NCBI GenBank assembly: GCA_035515515.1
Contig: DATJBC010000297.1
Location: 1-11,746 of the forward strand
Length of the DNA stretch: 11,746 bases
Direction: 5' to 3'
Origin: DATJBC01 sp035515515
Lineage (GTDB): Bacteria; Actinomycetota; Acidimicrobiia; Acidimicrobiales; UBA8190
Of this stretch, positions 1 through 7,600 are shown piece after piece. The notes beneath the pieces were generated by a model that worked only from the letters and a program-made list of their open reading frames with translations, was not told the origin of the DNA and did no database searches. The number at the start of each line of letters is the position of its first letter. Positions within the stretch are counted from its first letter, which is position 1. The position numbers and the translations under genes were made by a program.

Positions 1-1
1 G

Positions 2-454
2 TTCGAGGCTTCGGCGGTGAGCGCCGCCCCCGCCGGGGCGCTGTGGCCGCTCGTGGCCGACGTGACGCGCTGGACGGAGTGGTCGTGGATGCGCGCCAGC
101 CGCCTGCGCGAGGGCGACCCGCCCCCCGACGGCGTGGGGGCGCTGCGCCGCTTCCGGGTGGGGCCCGGCGGGAGCCAGGAGGAGGTGGTGGCCTTCGAGC
201 CCCCCCGCCACCTGGCGTACGTGGCGGTGCGCGGTCTCCCCGTGCGTCACTACCGCGCCGACGTGCTCCTCGACGACGCGCCCCGGGGCGACGGCACGAC
301 CGGGACCCGGGTCACGTGGCGCTGCGAGGTCGAGCCCCTCGTTCCCGGCACCGGCGTGCTGCTGCGCGCCGTCCTGCGGCGCATGGTGGCGGGCTTCGCC
401 CGGCGCGTGTGCCGCTACGCCGACCGCCATCTCCCCGGGGCACCGTCGCGCTGA
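2..454 (+). CDS. SRPBCC-family (polyketide cyclase/START-like) protein, 5' end cut by window
   Basis: The frame is open from base 2 and ends at TGA 452-454, giving about 150 visible residues. A GTG lies at position 17, but the frame already reads FEASAV upstream of it. That looks like the first beta strand of the SRPBCC fold, so the true start is probably a few residues outside the window. Fold markers are an early 'W-P-L-V-A-D-V-T-R-W-T-E-W-S' stretch (the usual helix followed by a W..W motif), a central 'E-E-V-V-A-F-E-P-P-R-H-L-A-Y' strand pair, a 'GTRVTWRCEVEP' strand, and a long C-terminal helix rich in Leu, Arg and Ala. The family binds hydrophobic ligands in a helix-grip pocket, and members include polyketide cyclases, ligand carriers and stress proteins. 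No catalytic residues point to a reaction and the ligand is unknown. It converges on the cyclic-nucleotide-binding gene that follows. The fold is secure; the function is not. Confidence 0.75.
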   Translation, partial: FEASAVSAAPAGALWPLVADVTRWTEWSWMRASRLREGDPPPDGVGALRRFRVGPGGSQEEVVAFEPPRHLAYVAVRGLPVRHYRADVLLDDAPRGDGTTGTRVTWRCEVEPLVPGTGVLLRAVLRRMVAGFARRVCRYADRHLPGAPSR

Positions 455-459
455 CGCCG

Positions 460-473
460 CCTCGCGGGCGAGG
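460..473 (+). terminator. possible hairpin terminator after the SRPBCC gene
   Basis: Six bases after the TGA there is a perfect inverted repeat, CCTCGC-GG-GCGAGG, which can fold as a 5-bp stem with a 4-base loop. No U-tract follows, as is common for terminators in high-GC actinobacteria. In DNA this GC-rich such short repeats also arise by chance, so the call is tentative. Confidence 0.3.
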
Positions 474-501
474 GCGCCGCCACGACCGGGGGCGCTGCGA
501 G

Positions 502-569
502 GAGGACCGCTACGACGAGGACAGCTGCAACGAGGACCGCTACAACGAGGCCAGCTACAACGAGGACAG
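502..569. repeat. 15-bp tandem repeat (four full copies plus a partial), built as a 30-bp A-B dimer
   Basis: Four 15-bp units follow directly on one another at 502-516, 517-531, 532-546 and 547-561, and a partial fifth starts at 562. Each begins GAGG. Units 1 and 3 (type A, gaggaccgctacRac) differ at one base. Units 2 and 4 (type B, gaggMcagctRcaac) differ at two. The array is therefore two copies of a 30-bp dimer, identical at 27 of 30 positions. It fills the convergent intergenic gap and runs into the 3' end of the cyclic-nucleotide-binding gene, whose TAG stop (complement of 555-557) lies in unit 4. Read on that gene's strand and frame, units 1, 3 and 4 each carry a TAG, while unit 2 has CAG in its place. 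The array is less GC-rich than its surroundings. Its function is unknown; it may be a slippage-prone minisatellite. Confidence 0.85.
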
Positions 570-992
570 GGTGTCGGTCGCCCGCAGGCGGGTGGCCAGC
601 GACTCGAGCAGCTTGCGGCGCACCGACGGAACCTTCCGGAGCAGCGTGTTCAGGTCGCGCCGGTCGATCTCGAGCACCTCGAGGTCCGTGCGGGCCCGCA
701 CGGTGGCCGAACGCGGCTCACCGTCGATGAGCGACAGCTCCCCCACCACCGCCCCGGGGCCCAACGTGGCCAGGCGACGCCCGTTGCGCGTCACCTCGGC
801 ATGGCCGGCGGCGATGACGTAGGCGAGCCCACCGGCCGAACCCTGGCGGGTCAGCACCGAGCCGCTGGGCAGCTCGGCCGGCACCGTGCGCGACGCCACC
901 TGCCCCAGCTCGCGGCGCGTGCACGCCGAGAACAGCGGCATCTGGGCCAGCAGGTCGATCTTGCGGGCCTGTCCCCACTTCACCACGGCCAA
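555..992 (-). CDS. Stand-alone cyclic nucleotide-binding (cNMP/Crp-type sensor) domain protein
   Basis: This 145-residue protein is almost entirely one cNMP-binding domain. A leading helix (DLLAQMPLFSACTRREL, about 13-29) precedes the beta roll (about 35-110). The phosphate-binding cassette is at 84-98: G84-E85-L-S-L, then P93-R94-S-A-T97-V98. Gly-Glu and Arg are the residues that normally hold the ribose and cyclic phosphate. A C-helix follows (about 111-138, VPSVRRKLLESLATRLRA). There is no helix-turn-helix, so it is not a Crp/Fnr DNA-binding regulator. It more likely acts as a cAMP/cGMP-responsive partner protein, though the ligand and target are unknown. The chosen start is TTG at 990-992, because AGGAGG (complement of 1002-1007) lies 9 nt upstream; GTG codons two and three triplets later fit that spacing less well. 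The last residues (TLSSL) and the stop lie in the 15-bp repeat array, so changes in repeat number could alter the tail. Confidence 0.85.
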   Translation of the reverse strand: MAVVKWGQARKIDLLAQMPLFSACTRRELGQVASRTVPAELPSGSVLTRQGSAGGLAYVIAAGHAEVTRNGRRLATLGPGAVVGELSLIDGEPRSATVRARTDLEVLEIDRRDLNTLLRKVPSVRRKLLESLATRLRATDTLSSL

Positions 993-1001
993 CGGACCCG
1001 T

Positions 1002-1007
1002 CCTCCT
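1002..1007 (-). promoter_or_regulatory. Shine-Dalgarno site deciding the TTG start of the cNMP-binding gene
   Basis: The complementary strand reads AGGAGG, a perfect anti-16S match, 9 nt before the TTG at 990-992. It is one of the few strong ribosome-binding sites in the window and is why the TTG start is preferred over the downstream GTG codons. Confidence 0.65.
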
Positions 1008-1037
1008 CGCCGTCGTGCAGGCTCTGCCCGCTCGGCC

Positions 1038-1043
1038 ACCCTA
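1038..1043 (-). promoter_or_regulatory. candidate -10 element for the cNMP-binding gene
   Basis: The minus strand carries TAGGGT (pattern TAnnnT), about 45 bp upstream of the TTG start, leaving a short leader that would include the AGGAGG site. An overlapping TAGGTA lies just upstream. No convincing -35 hexamer is present at 16-18 bp, so this rests on the -10 pattern and position alone. Confidence 0.3.
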
Positions 1044-1212
1044 CCTACGCCACCCACGCCGCCCACGCGCCATCCGTGGGCTCGGCGAGCACGCTCCGTG
1101 CGCGTCCCCGGGCCGGCCGGCCGGTACGGCACCGTGCCAACCGCGCCTCTCCCCGTTCACCACCGCCCACATATCGAACAACTCGCGGAAGGCCGCCAAC
1201 TCGCGCACGTTT

Positions 1213-1232
1213 CCCCCGTGTGCGCAAGGGGG
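1213..1232 (+). promoter_or_regulatory. leader hairpin of unknown role upstream of the ABC operon
   Basis: CCCCC and GGGGG flank a 10-base segment whose core (tgcgca) is itself self-complementary. The stem can be extended outward by one A-U and two G-U pairs. The hairpin lies about 110 bp upstream of the proposed start of the first operon gene. It could be an attenuator, a terminator of upstream transcription or a chance structure. Nothing further identifies it. Confidence 0.3.
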
Positions 1233-1345
1233 AGGCCGACGGCCACATCTTCCCAACCGGCCCGCGGCGTGGGGCGCGCCTGGTCGGAAGGGCAGGACGG
1301 GCCACAGAGCATGGCGAGACGCCAGGGCGGGCGCGCCGGCCCGCC

Positions 1346-2809
1346 GTGCGGCACGCCGCGCTGGCCGTGGTGCTGGTGGCCGGGGCGTGCGCCTCGCAGG
1401 CCCTGATCCCGAGCGGGCGCGCCGCCGCCGACACCTCGGCCAGCTCGTGGGTCCCGGGCGACGCCAACGCCACGGCTCAGGCCATCACCTTCCACCCGAG
1501 CACCGCCGGCCTCGGCTACGACGTGACGTTGGCCACCTCGATCGCCGACTACCAGGCCAACCTGGCCCAGGCGGAGTCCAAGACCTTCGACGGCGGCGCC
1601 ATCGTGCTGTCGGCCACCACCACGCAGTGCGACGGCAGCGCCCCCGCGGTCTCGCAGAGCCAGCTGCCCCAGCCCGTCATCGTGGAGTCCAACAGCGGCA
1701 ACGCCAGCCAGAGCATGGCGCTCAACTCCGGGTACAACGGCACCGGCCCGGGCGCCGGGGTCGAGGAGGCCAGCGTCACCACCCAGCCCCAGGGCTCGGC
1801 GCTCACCAAGCTGGCCGACTTCGACGTCCCCGGGGGCTTCGACGTCTCGGGGGGCCAGAGCAGCGCCTACTCCCAGCAGGTGGCGGGCACGCTGCGCCAG
1901 GCGACGTCGACCGCCGACATCGGGCAGGTGTCGTTGGCCGGTGGCCTCGTGACGCTCAACGGCCTGCACTGGCAGAGCACCCAGGAGACCGGCCCCGGGG
2001 GGTCGCTCACCCAGGCGACGGGATCGTTCACCCTGGGGAGCGTCACCGTCTCGGGTGTCACCACGCCGGTGTCGGCCGACAACATCAGCCAGGTCTTCGC
2101 CAGCGTCAACACGGCGCTGGGCCCCACCGGGTTCCACCTCGGGCCCGTCCCGGCCCTCGAGCAGAACAGCGCCGACGGGAGCGTGGCGGTGCCGGCGTTG
2201 TCCATCGGGATCGACTCCTCGGCCCTGGGCGCCCAGCTGGTGGGGCCGCTCCTCGGCGACGCCGACACGCTGCGCCAGGCCTTCGACAAGGCCCTGCTCG
2301 GCGTGACGTGCCAGTTCGGCACGCCGCTCACCGTGCGCGACATCGCGCTGGGCGCCCTGGCGGGCGGAGGCGGCATCGACATGGAGCTGGGCGGCGTGAA
2401 GGACGTGAGCGACGGCACGGCCTTCGCCAACCCCTTCGACAACGCCCTCGGGCTGCTGGGCGGGTCCGGCCCGGTGGGAAGCGTCCTGCCCGCCGCACCC
2501 GGCACGCCCGGCTCCTCGACCTTCACGCCGGGGAGCCCGGGCACACCGGGCACACCCGGCTCCGCCCCGGGGACGAGCGCGCCGGGCACCGCCGGTACGA
2601 GCGCCCCCGGCGCGCTGCGCGGGGTGTCGCACATCCTGCGCTGCATCACCACGAGCCCCTTCGGCCACCCGGGCTGCAGCGGCGGCGGGGGCGCCGTGCC
2701 CGTCGGGCTGGCCGGGCTGGCCACCGTGCTGGCCATGGGCGCCACCGACCTGAGCCGCCTGCGGCGCTACCGGCGCGCCGTTCGGGGCCCCGCGGGGTCG
2801 GCGCCGTGA
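1346..2809 (+). CDS. Secreted, C-terminally membrane-anchored protein of unknown function, first gene of the ABC operon
   Basis: I do not recognise the family. With the GTG at 1346 the product is 487 residues. The N-terminus (MRHAALAVVLVAGACASQALIPSG, then RAAA) is an export signal. AAA-D near 26-29 fits signal peptidase I, while VAGAC15 is a weak lipobox alternative. The mature part (about 30-375) is rich in Ser, Thr, Gly, Ala, Val and Gln, has few charged residues and looks beta-rich, with Cys at 95 and 322. Residues 384-422 form a Pro/Gly/Thr/Ser stalk of PGTPG-like repeats. A short Cys-containing segment follows (433, 444), then a hydrophobic stretch (about 450-467) and an Arg-rich tail, as expected for a C-terminal membrane anchor with its tail in the cytoplasm. 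It lies 16 bp before the substrate-binding gene, so a surface role in substrate capture or in docking the transporter is plausible but inferred. The start is uncertain: no good ribosome-binding site is visible, and an ATG at 1311 would need a one-base frame change to join this frame. Confidence 0.7.
   Translation: MRHAALAVVLVAGACASQALIPSGRAAADTSASSWVPGDANATAQAITFHPSTAGLGYDVTLATSIADYQANLAQAESKTFDGGAIVLSATTTQCDGSAPAVSQSQLPQPVIVESNSGNASQSMALNSGYNGTGPGAGVEEASVTTQPQGSALTKLADFDVPGGFDVSGGQSSAYSQQVAGTLRQATSTADIGQVSLAGGLVTLNGLHWQSTQETGPGGSLTQATGSFTLGSVTVSGVTTPVSADNISQVFASVNTALGPTGFHLGPVPALEQNSADGSVAVPALSIGIDSSALGAQLVGPLLGDADTLRQAFDKALLGVTCQFGTPLTVRDIALGALAGGGGIDMELGGVKDVSDGTAFANPFDNALGLLGGSGPVGSVLPAAPGTPGSSTFTPGSPGTPGTPGSAPGTSAPGTAGTSAPGALRGVSHILRCITTSPFGHPGCSGGGGAVPVGLAGLATVLAMGATDLSRLRRYRRAVRGPAGSAP
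2495..2611 (+). repeat. Pro/Gly/Thr-rich stalk-coding repeat in the secreted protein
   Basis: This stretch encodes residues 384-422, where PGTPG, PGSPG, SAPGT and similar short units repeat. At the DNA level, variants of ccgggcaca recur with a 9-bp period near 2547-2570. Such stalks usually hold an extracellular domain away from the membrane. The stretch is degenerate and in frame, so it reads as protein architecture rather than a mobile or regulatory repeat. Confidence 0.6.
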
Positions 2810-2825
2810 CGGGCGCGGACCGTCC

Positions 2826-4604
2826 GTGAGCGCGCACTCGGGCTCCCTGGGGTCGCGCGCCGGCCTGGGACAGGGCCCCGGGCGCCTGCGCGCCGGCGGT
2901 CCCCCGGCCGGGCGCCTGCGCCTGGCCGTGTCCCCCGCCGAGCGGCGCGTGCTGCGCGGCTACGGACCCCTGGCCGGGCTGCTGGTGGCCTTCATCTTGA
3001 TGGCCGCCTTCGTCCCCTCGATCGCACGCGAGCAGGACGTCGTGAGCCAGGGGTCGGGCGGGGCGTCGTCGGTCTCCCTCCCCGGGACGGCCGCCGCCGC
3101 CGGGGGCGGGGCGGCGGGCACCGCCGGGAGCGCAGCCGGCGCGGGGACGACGGGGCACTCGGCCGGCACGGCGGCGCGCCCCGGGGCGGTGGCGTCGGGG
3201 GCGGCGGCCACCACGCCGTGCCCGGGGCGCACCCTGCAGGTCCCCGGCGACCCCTACTCGCCACCGTGCATCGCCTTCTCGGGCTCCGACGGCGGGGCCA
3301 CCTCCCAGGGCGTCACCGGGTCCACCATCAACGTCAGCTACCGCGTCACCAGCGACGGTACGAGCTTCCAGCAGCAGCTGGCCGCCCTGGGGGGCGCCCA
3401 GTTCGCCGACACCCAGGCCGACATCAACCGCACCATCCTGGGGCTCCAGGACTACTTCAACAAGAACTTCCAGTTCTACGGGCGCAAGCTCAACATCCAG
3501 TTCTTCAACGGCCACGGCAGCATCACCAACGAGCTGCTCGGCCAGGGCCAGCAGCAGGCCGATGCCGACGCCGTGACGGCGGGCCAGCAGATGCACGCCT
3601 TCGCCGAGCTCAACGGCGTGACCGAGCCCTACGACGACGCCCTGGCCCAGCAGCACGTGCTCGCCTTCGGCGCCCCCTACCTGTCGGCCAACTGGATGGG
3701 CCAGCGCGCCCCCTACGAGTGGAGCGTGGCGACCGAGTGCAACGACGTGGCCACCACCGCCTCGGAGTTCGGCACCAAGATGCTCGGCACCTTGAGCGGC
3801 CACACCAGCGCCGCCTACGCGGGCGGCTCGCTCAAGGGCCAGCCCCGCAAGTACGCCATCATCGCCCCCGACAACCCCTGGTACCAGGACTGCGCCAACG
3901 CGGCGGCCGCCTACGGCAACGCGCACGGCACGCCCATCACCGACGACGTCCAGTACCAGCTCGACCTGTCCACGTTGTCGAGCCAGGCCGCCTCGGTGGT
4001 GTCCAAGCTGGCCAACGACGGCATCACCACCGTGTACTGCGGGTGCGACCCCATCTTCCCCATCTACCTGACGTCCCGGGCGCACGAGCAGGGCTACTAC
4101 CCCGAGTGGGTGGTGGTGGGCGTGGCCCTCACCGACACCGACATCGTGGGGCAGCTCTTCGACCAGTCCGAGTGGCAGCACGGCTTCGGCGTGAGCTACG
4201 CCGGCCCCACCCTGCCCAAGGCGGCCACGCTGGGCTACGCGGCCTACAAGTCGGTGCGCTCCGACGAGCCGGCCAACGAGGTCAACCTGATCTACGAGCA
4301 GATGTACCAGATGGCCATCGGCATCGAGATGGCCGGGCCCGACCTCACGCCTCAGACATTCCAGACGGGGATGCGCGCCTATCCGGGGAGCGTGGCCAAC
4401 GCGTCCAACGCCGAGTTCGGCACGTGGAAGTTCCCGGCGGGCCACTACAGCCCGCAGGTCGACTCGACCATCATCTACTGGAACCCGACCAAGACCTCGC
4501 CGTACAACGGCAAGCAGGGCGCCTACGTCGTGGCGAGCCCCCGCTACCAGGCGGGCCAGTACCCCACGGGGCCACCGCCGTTGCCGGCCGGCTTCGGCGG
4601 CTAG
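2826..4604 (+). CDS. HAAT/Liv-type ABC transporter substrate-binding protein with N-terminal transmembrane anchor
   Basis: A 592-residue, LivK-like type I periplasmic binding protein. An Arg-rich N-terminus (1-45) precedes one hydrophobic segment (about 46-66, YGPLAGLLVAFILMAAFVPSIA). There is no lipobox, so it is probably a signal anchor. An Ala/Gly/Ser/Thr tether (about 75-130) follows, then a short module with Cys132 and Cys148 (QVPGDPYSPPC). The binding domain begins near 160 (GVTGSTINVSYR) and shows family features: an interdomain strand 'RKYAIIAPDNPWYQD', a second-lobe strand 'GITTVYCGCDPIFPIYLTSRAHEQGYYPEW' and a tail region 'LIYEQMYQMAIGIEMAGPDLT'. It would capture the solute outside the membrane and deliver it to the fused permease encoded 15 bp downstream. 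The GTG at 2826 follows the previous gene by 16 bp but lacks a Shine-Dalgarno sequence. GTG 2928 would give a shorter cytoplasmic segment and is a real alternative. The ligand cannot be told from the sequence. At 592 residues it is much longer than a typical LivK (about 370), mainly because of the anchor and tether. Confidence 0.88.
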   Translation: MSAHSGSLGSRAGLGQGPGRLRAGGPPAGRLRLAVSPAERRVLRGYGPLAGLLVAFILMAAFVPSIAREQDVVSQGSGGASSVSLPGTAAAAGGGAAGTAGSAAGAGTTGHSAGTAARPGAVASGAAATTPCPGRTLQVPGDPYSPPCIAFSGSDGGATSQGVTGSTINVSYRVTSDGTSFQQQLAALGGAQFADTQADINRTILGLQDYFNKNFQFYGRKLNIQFFNGHGSITNELLGQGQQQADADAVTAGQQMHAFAELNGVTEPYDDALAQQHVLAFGAPYLSANWMGQRAPYEWSVATECNDVATTASEFGTKMLGTLSGHTSAAYAGGSLKGQPRKYAIIAPDNPWYQDCANAAAAYGNAHGTPITDDVQYQLDLSTLSSQAASVVSKLANDGITTVYCGCDPIFPIYLTSRAHEQGYYPEWVVVGVALTDTDIVGQLFDQSEWQHGFGVSYAGPTLPKAATLGYAAYKSVRSDEPANEVNLIYEQMYQMAIGIEMAGPDLTPQTFQTGMRAYPGSVANASNAEFGTWKFPAGHYSPQVDSTIIYWNPTKTSPYNGKQGAYVVASPRYQAGQYPTGPPPLPAGFGG

Positions 4605-4619
4605 CGGGCCGTCCCCACC

Positions 4620-7600
4620 ATGCGGCGCGGACTGCTGGCGGCACGCTCACGGGCCTCGACCCGCCTGCGCGCCGCGGCCCTGGCGGTGGGCGCGGTGGTC
4701 CTCGCCCTGGTGGTGGTGCCGGCCGTCCTCCCCCACACCGCCCCGGCGGGCCTCATCCTCCAGGGGGTCGAGTTCGGGTCCATCAGCGGCCTGCTCGCCA
4801 TCGGGCTCGTCCTCACCTACCGGTCGACGCGCATCATCAACTTCTCCTACGGCGCCATGGGCGGGTTGTCGGGGACCGTCGGCGTCATGCTGGACCTCGG
4901 GCAGCATTGGAATTGGTTCCTGTCCATGGTGGCCGGCCTGTTGGCGGGCGGCCTCCTCGGGGCGCTCGTGGACGTCCTCGTGATCCGTCGCTTCTTCCAC
5001 GCCCCACGCCTCATCCTCACCGTGGCCACCATCGGGCTGGCCCAGATCCTCGGGGGGGTGCAGCTCCTCATCCCGTCGTGGCTGGGCGGCCCGCCCATCG
5101 TGGGCGGCGTGACGACGCCGTTGTCGGGGCCCCACATCCAGGTCCACCCCGTCATCTTCAACGGCAACGACCTCCTGGTGGCCTGCGTCGTGCCGGTCGT
5201 GCTGGCCACCTTGGGGTGGTTCCTGTTGCGCACCGACGCCGGCGTGGCGGTGCGCTCGGTGTCGGACAATGCCGACCGGGCCATGCTCCTCGGCATCCCC
5301 GTGCGGCGCCTCTCCACCCTGGTGTGGCTGATCGCCGGCGGGCTGTCGGCCCTCACCATCCTGGTGAGCGCGCCGTCGCAGGGGCTCACGCTCACCGCCG
5401 GGGCGGGCCCCACCTTGTTGCTCCTGCCGCTGGCCGCCGCCGTGGTGGCCCGCATGGAGTCGCTCCCCGTGGCCTTCGGCGCCGGCGTGGCCATCGGCGT
5501 CATCGACCAGGTGGTGCAGTTCAACGTGTCGAAGGAGTCGGTCACCACGGTCGTCAACTTCGCCGTGGTGCTGGTGGCCCTGCTGCTGCAACGCAAGCGC
5601 TCGAGCCGGGCCGACGACGTCGACGGCTCATGGCTGTCCACCGGCGTGCTCAAGCCGATCCCCGACGCGCTGCGCCGCCTCCCCGAGGTGGTGGCCGGTC
5701 GCGCCGTGCTGGGCGCGGTCGTGGTGGTGGCGCTCGTGGCGGCCCCCTACGTCTTCGGCGTCGGTGCCACCCTCGAGTTCACCTTCGCCCTCACCTTCGG
5801 CATGGTGGCGCTGTCGCTCGTGGTGCTGTCGGGATGGACCGGAAGCGTCAGCCTGGGCCAGTTCGCCTTCGCCGGCGTGGGCGGGGTCATCGCCGGCGAC
5901 CTGGTGGCCAAGTACAACGTCGACCTCTTCGTGAGCATCGCCGTGGCGGGCGCCGCCGGGGTGGTGCTGGCCATCCCCATCGGGTACGCCGGCCTGCGCA
6001 TCCGGGGCGAGTTCCTGGCCGTGATCACCATGGCGCTGGCCGTGATGATGGACGGCTTCTTCTTCAACCCCACCAACTTCGAGCACCTGCTCCCCGCCAG
6101 CATCATCCGGCCCGTGCTGTGGAAGCGCTTCGACCTGGCCAGCGTGCGCGCCAACTACTTCCTGTGCCTCGGGGTCCTGGCCGTCATGGTCCTCTTCGTG
6201 GTCGGGCTGCGCCGGGCGCGCGCCGGGCGCGCCTTCCTGGCCATGCGCGACAACCCCCGGGCCGCCCAGGCCATGGCCGTCCCCAAGGTGCGGGTCAAGC
6301 TGGTGGGCTTCGTCCTGGCCGGCTGCATCGCCGGCGTCGCCGGCGCCCTGTTCGCCTTCACGCTGAGCGCGGTGGGCTCGCACACCTTCGACCCCTCGCT
6401 CAGCGTGCTCGTGTTCGCCATGGCCGTCATCGGCGGGCTGGGGTCGATCTCGGGCGCCCTCATGGGGGTGGCGCTCATCGAGATCCTGTCGCACGCCTTC
6501 CCCCAGTACTACTTCATCATCACCGGCGCCGGGCTCCTGTGGATCCTGGCCGCGCTCCCCGGCGGCCTGGGCGAGGGCGTGCAGCGCGTGCGCGACCGGC
6601 TGCTGCGGATGGTGGCCGAGCGGCGCGGCCTGCTCGTGCCCAGCCTGGTGGCCGACCGCCGGGACGACGCCGGGCGCGCCCCGCACGAGGAGACGCTCAT
6701 CGCCGGGGCGCTCGGGGGGGACGCCCCCGCCACGCCCGAGGAGGTCGTGGCCGAGGCCACCGGCGTGGTGTCGTCGACCGCCGAGACCGACGGCCGCGGT
6801 GACCCCATGGTGCGGTGCCGGGGCGTCGAGATCTCCTACGGGCCGGTGCAGGTCCTGTTCGGGGTGGACCTCGACGTGTGGCCGGGCGAGGTCGTCGCCC
6901 TCCTGGGCACCAACGGCGCGGGCAAGTCCACGCTCTTGAAGGGGGCGTGCGGCCTGCTCAAGGTGTCCGGCGGGGGCGAGGTCGAGTTCGAGGGCACGCG
7001 CATCACCGGGGCCGCCCCCGACACCATGGCGCGCCGGGGCATCTCGCTCATGCCCGGCGGGCGGGGCGTGTTCCCCACCCTCACCGTGGAGGAGAACCTG
7101 CGCCTGGGCTCGTGGCTCCTGCGCAAGGACCGGCGCGCCGTGTCCCAGGCGCGCCGGGCGGCCCTCGAGCTGTTCCCCGCCCTCGACCGCCGCCTCGCGC
7201 AGATGGCCGGCGACCTCTCGGGCGGGGAGCAGCAGATGCTGTCGCTGGCCATGGCCCTCATGGTCACCCCCCGCCTCCTGTTGATCGACGAGCTGTCGCT
7301 GGGGCTGGCCCCCACCGTGGTGAGCCAGCTCCTCGAGGTCGTGCGCATGCTGCGGGACAGCGGCATCACCATCGTCATCGTCGAGCAGTCGGTGAACGTC
7401 GCCCTCGAGCTGGCCGAGCGGGCCGTGTTCCTGGAGAAGGGCGAGGTGCGCTTCTCGGGGCCCACCGCCGAGCTGCTGCGCCGGCCCGACATCCTGCGCT
7501 CGGTCTTCCTGGCCGGGGCGGGCGCCCTCACCGGCGAGGACACCCCCACCGCCGCCCCCGCGCCCGTGGCCGCCGCCCACGTGACGGCGAGCGCCTTCAC

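Larger units (their letters stand above)
993..1345. other. Divergent intergenic and leader region upstream of the ABC operon
   Basis: About 350 bp separate the minus-strand cNMP-binding gene from the likely start of the operon's first gene. The left part holds the ribosome-binding site and candidate -10 of the cNMP-binding gene. Around 1165-1215 the DNA is less GC-rich (it includes acatatcgaacaa). It is followed by a hairpin with arms CCCCC 1213-1217 and GGGGG 1228-1232, extendable by T1212-A1233 and two G-U pairs. The rightward frame used by the operon's first gene is open back to 1076, but the encoded residues before about 1340 are Arg/Pro/Gly-rich and not protein-like. An ATG at 1311 is in a different frame. 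I matched no known riboswitch, and no clear TAnnnT -10 was found on the plus strand. The promoter of the operon presumably lies here. Confidence 0.5.

Noticed and set aside
502..569. CRISPR array
   Set aside because: Units are 15 bp and directly adjoining, with no spacers and no cas genes nearby.
43..822. Plus-strand 259-codon frame containing a repeated EDRYN-like peptide
   Set aside because: It overlaps two genes with recognised folds, and outside the 15-bp repeat its translation is Arg/Pro-rich low complexity. The peptide repeat is a by-product of the DNA repeat.
555..992. Crp/Fnr-type transcription factor
   Set aside because: The protein ends right after the cNMP-domain C-helix, with no DNA-binding helix-turn-helix.
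1172..1187. Possible LexA/SOS-type operator (tcgaacaactcg)
   Set aside because: Only one half-site (CGAAC) resembles the actinobacterial SOS box; the matching GTTCG half is absent at the required spacing.
1150..1345. Known riboswitch (c-di-GMP, c-di-AMP or cobalamin type) in the operon leader
   Set aside because: By eye none of the conserved core sequences of these classes could be lined up; only a generic hairpin is visible.
3218..6802. A 1194-codon plus-strand open frame crossing two genes
   Set aside because: It is Arg/His/Pro/Gly-rich without motifs and overlaps recognisable binding-protein and permease coding in another frame.
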